Source: Bacteroidota bacterium
GTDB taxonomy: Bacteria > Bacteroidota > Bacteroidia > Chitinophagales > LD1
DNA length: 64,000 nt
Assembly (NCBI GenBank): GCA_016722375.1
Contig: JADKJG010000003.1
Coordinates: 248,001-312,000 of the forward strand
Reading direction: 5' to 3'
This document shows positions 62,599-64,000 of the stretch, piece after piece (positions within the stretch are counted from its first letter, which is position 1; each line of letters opens with the position of its first letter). The position numbers and the translations under genes are program-made. Under the pieces are notes generated by a model that was given only the letters and a program-made list of their open reading frames with translations, was not told the DNA's origin and made no database searches.

Positions 62599-64000
62599 AT
62601 GAAGAAATTCATCAGTTTTCTCGCTACGGCTGGAATCTTTGTCTTATTGCAGGCTCAAAATCAGGACAGCCGAACTCTATTTACGGTAGGCGGAGATCAA
62701 ATCCCGGTAAGCGAGTTCCAATATGTTTATAATAAGAACAACATCAACAACCAGGCAGATTACAGCGAAAAATCCTTGCGTGATTATTTAAACCTCTACG
62801 AAAACTTCCGTTTGAAAGTAAAAGAAGCAGAAGCGCTGAAACTGGATACCATTGCGAGCCTGAATACAGAATTGGATGGCTATCGCAAACAGTTGGCTAA
62901 ATCCTATCTGACGGATCGCGAGATTTCAGACAAACTGATTTCAGAAGCCTACGAGCGCTCAAAAACGGAACTTAACGCCAGCCACATTCTGATTCGCTGC
63001 GATGAAAATGCCAACCCCGCAGATACTCTGGCTGCCTATAAAAAGATAATGGCACTGAAAAAGCGGATTGATAAAGGGGAGTCGTTTGAGAAAGTTGCTA
63101 AAGAAGCATCCGAAGATCCATCTGCCAAAACGAATGATGGAAATATAGGCTGGTTCACCGTTTTTGGAACTATTTATCCTTTTGAGAATACGGTTTATGC
63201 AATGAAAAAAGGGGAGATCAGTCAGCCGGTGAGAACAGAGTTTGGCTACCACTTGGTGAAGTTAAACAACACTCGTCCGGCGCGAGGTCAAATTCGGGTA
63301 GCGCACATCCTCATACATTTCCCGGAAAACGCTACACAAAAACAAAAAGATTCGTTGCGCCTGAAAGCCGATTCTGTTTATCAATTAATTCAGTCTGGGA
63401 AGATTCCGTTTGAAGAAGCTGTTAGAACCTATTCTGATGACCGAGCCACTCGCGTTAAAGGAGGTGAATTACAATCCTTTGGATCCGGCACCTCGCTCCG
63501 CATGGTTCCCCAATTTGAGGATGCCGCATTTGAACTGAAAAAAGACGGAGATATTTCCAAGCCAATCATGACTCAATATGGATGGCATATCATTCGCCGT
63601 TTGGAAAAAACAGATTTGCCTTCTTTCGCAGACGCGAAGGCGGACATAAAAAAGAAAGTAGAGCGCGATTCTCGCTCTCAGGAGGCAAAGAACGTATTGA
63701 TTGCCCGGATTAAAAAGGAAAATAACTACACCCCATTTGCCGACAACAAGGCTAAATTTATTGCAAAGGCGGACAGTACTGTGATGAATGGAAACTGGCG
63801 GGCTGATAGCGGTCTTCGAAATACTTCACCCATATTCTCGCTGGGTGGTAAAAACTATACTGTCAATGACTTTATTGATTTTATCGAGAAAAATTCGCAC
63901 AAAAGAAGCGACAAAGGAAAGGAAGCGCTTTTGAACGAGTATTACGAAAACTTCGTCAATAATAAATGTCTGGAACACGAAGAAAGCCTTCTGGAAACCA
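62599..64000 (+). CDS. SurA-like peptidyl-prolyl isomerase, cut by window end
   Basis: The gene starts with a signal peptide (MKKFISFLATAGIFVLLQAQ) and is still open at 64000 (467 codons seen). An N-terminal helical chaperone part is followed by two parvulin (PpiC-type) domains: ASHILIRCDENANPADTL...GEISQPVRTEFGYHLVKL and VAHILIHFPENAT...GDISKPIMTQYGWHIIRR. This is the SurA/PpiD layout for folding of outer-membrane proteins in the periplasm. A possible -7 element, AATATTTG, lies at 62564-62571. Confidence 0.94.
   Translation, partial: MKKFISFLATAGIFVLLQAQNQDSRTLFTVGGDQIPVSEFQYVYNKNNINNQADYSEKSLRDYLNLYENFRLKVKEAEALKLDTIASLNTELDGYRKQLAKSYLTDREISDKLISEAYERSKTELNASHILIRCDENANPADTLAAYKKIMALKKRIDKGESFEKVAKEASEDPSAKTNDGNIGWFTVFGTIYPFENTVYAMKKGEISQPVRTEFGYHLVKLNNTRPARGQIRVAHILIHFPENATQKQKDSLRLKADSVYQLIQSGKIPFEEAVRTYSDDRATRVKGGELQSFGSGTSLRMVPQFEDAAFELKKDGDISKPIMTQYGWHIIRRLEKTDLPSFADAKADIKKKVERDSRSQEAKNVLIARIKKENNYTPFADNKAKFIAKADSTVMNGNWRADSGLRNTSPIFSLGGKNYTVNDFIDFIEKNSHKRSDKGKEALLNEYYENFVNNKCLEHEESLLET

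Overview
The window comes from a member of the Bacteroidota. It carries the type IX secretion/gliding core (a PorP/SprF-like gene, then gldK, gldL, gldM, gldN), gldF and gldG, two secreted proteins with type A C-terminal sorting domains, and DUF5686 and DUF5777 family proteins. Several promoters match the Bacteroidota pattern (TTTG, about 17-20 nt, TAnnTTTG), and most genes lack a Shine-Dalgarno sequence. I cannot name the genus. It does not look like a classical gut Bacteroides: an oxidosqualene (sterol) cyclase and many palindromic repeats point to an environmental lineage.

Layout. 1-8.9 kb is an accessory island: an IS4-family element, a Fic AMPylase under a palindrome, a WYL regulator, an SMC-like ATPase with a partner gene of unknown function, and a RecD-like helicase with a small Cys-rich protein. 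Three near-identical 16-bp motifs lie in front of the ATPase operon, between the WYL and helicase genes, and at the left edge, suggesting one WYL regulon. 9.5-31.1 kb is mostly chromosomal: trigger factor, tRNA-Leu, thyA, a radical SAM protein, a DUF5686 outer-membrane protein, nadK, a damaged cytochrome/lipoprotein operon, pyrH-frr, a saccharopine dehydrogenase-like gene, lemA with two TPM genes, a prenyl synthase, the sterol cyclase and an FAD oxidoreductase. 31.4-35.4 kb is a single-chain restriction-modification gene with a REP-associated tyrosine transposase (RAYT) domain inserted in frame and seven REP-like hairpins in its coding sequence. 35.9-42.5 kb is an Fn3 protein and the T9SS operon. 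42.6-64 kb holds a YeiH-type transporter, a DUF423 protein, a large membrane-anchored beta-propeller protein, a T9SS cargo, an rRNA methyltransferase, an FtsB/DivIC protein, a UbiB-family kinase, a K+ channel, DUF4340-gldG-gldF, a second T9SS cargo, a second Fn3 protein, rlmD and a two-parvulin SurA-like protein cut by the right edge.

Two signals are not explained by ordinary annotation. First, five intergenic arrays (about 9.2, 19.9, 31.3, 47.1 and 60.0 kb) have unrelated sequences but the same 21-bp period. Each unit carries a short dyad, four of the arrays have no indels, and they are spaced about 11-16 kb apart. Second, the RAYT/REP insertion in the restriction-modification gene shows hairpins kept by compensatory changes while being translated.

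Caution: at least seven genes carry one-base frameshifts, many at short homopolymers, including the essential gene frr. Consensus errors in the sequence are therefore likely, and split genes should not be read as biology without checking the reads.
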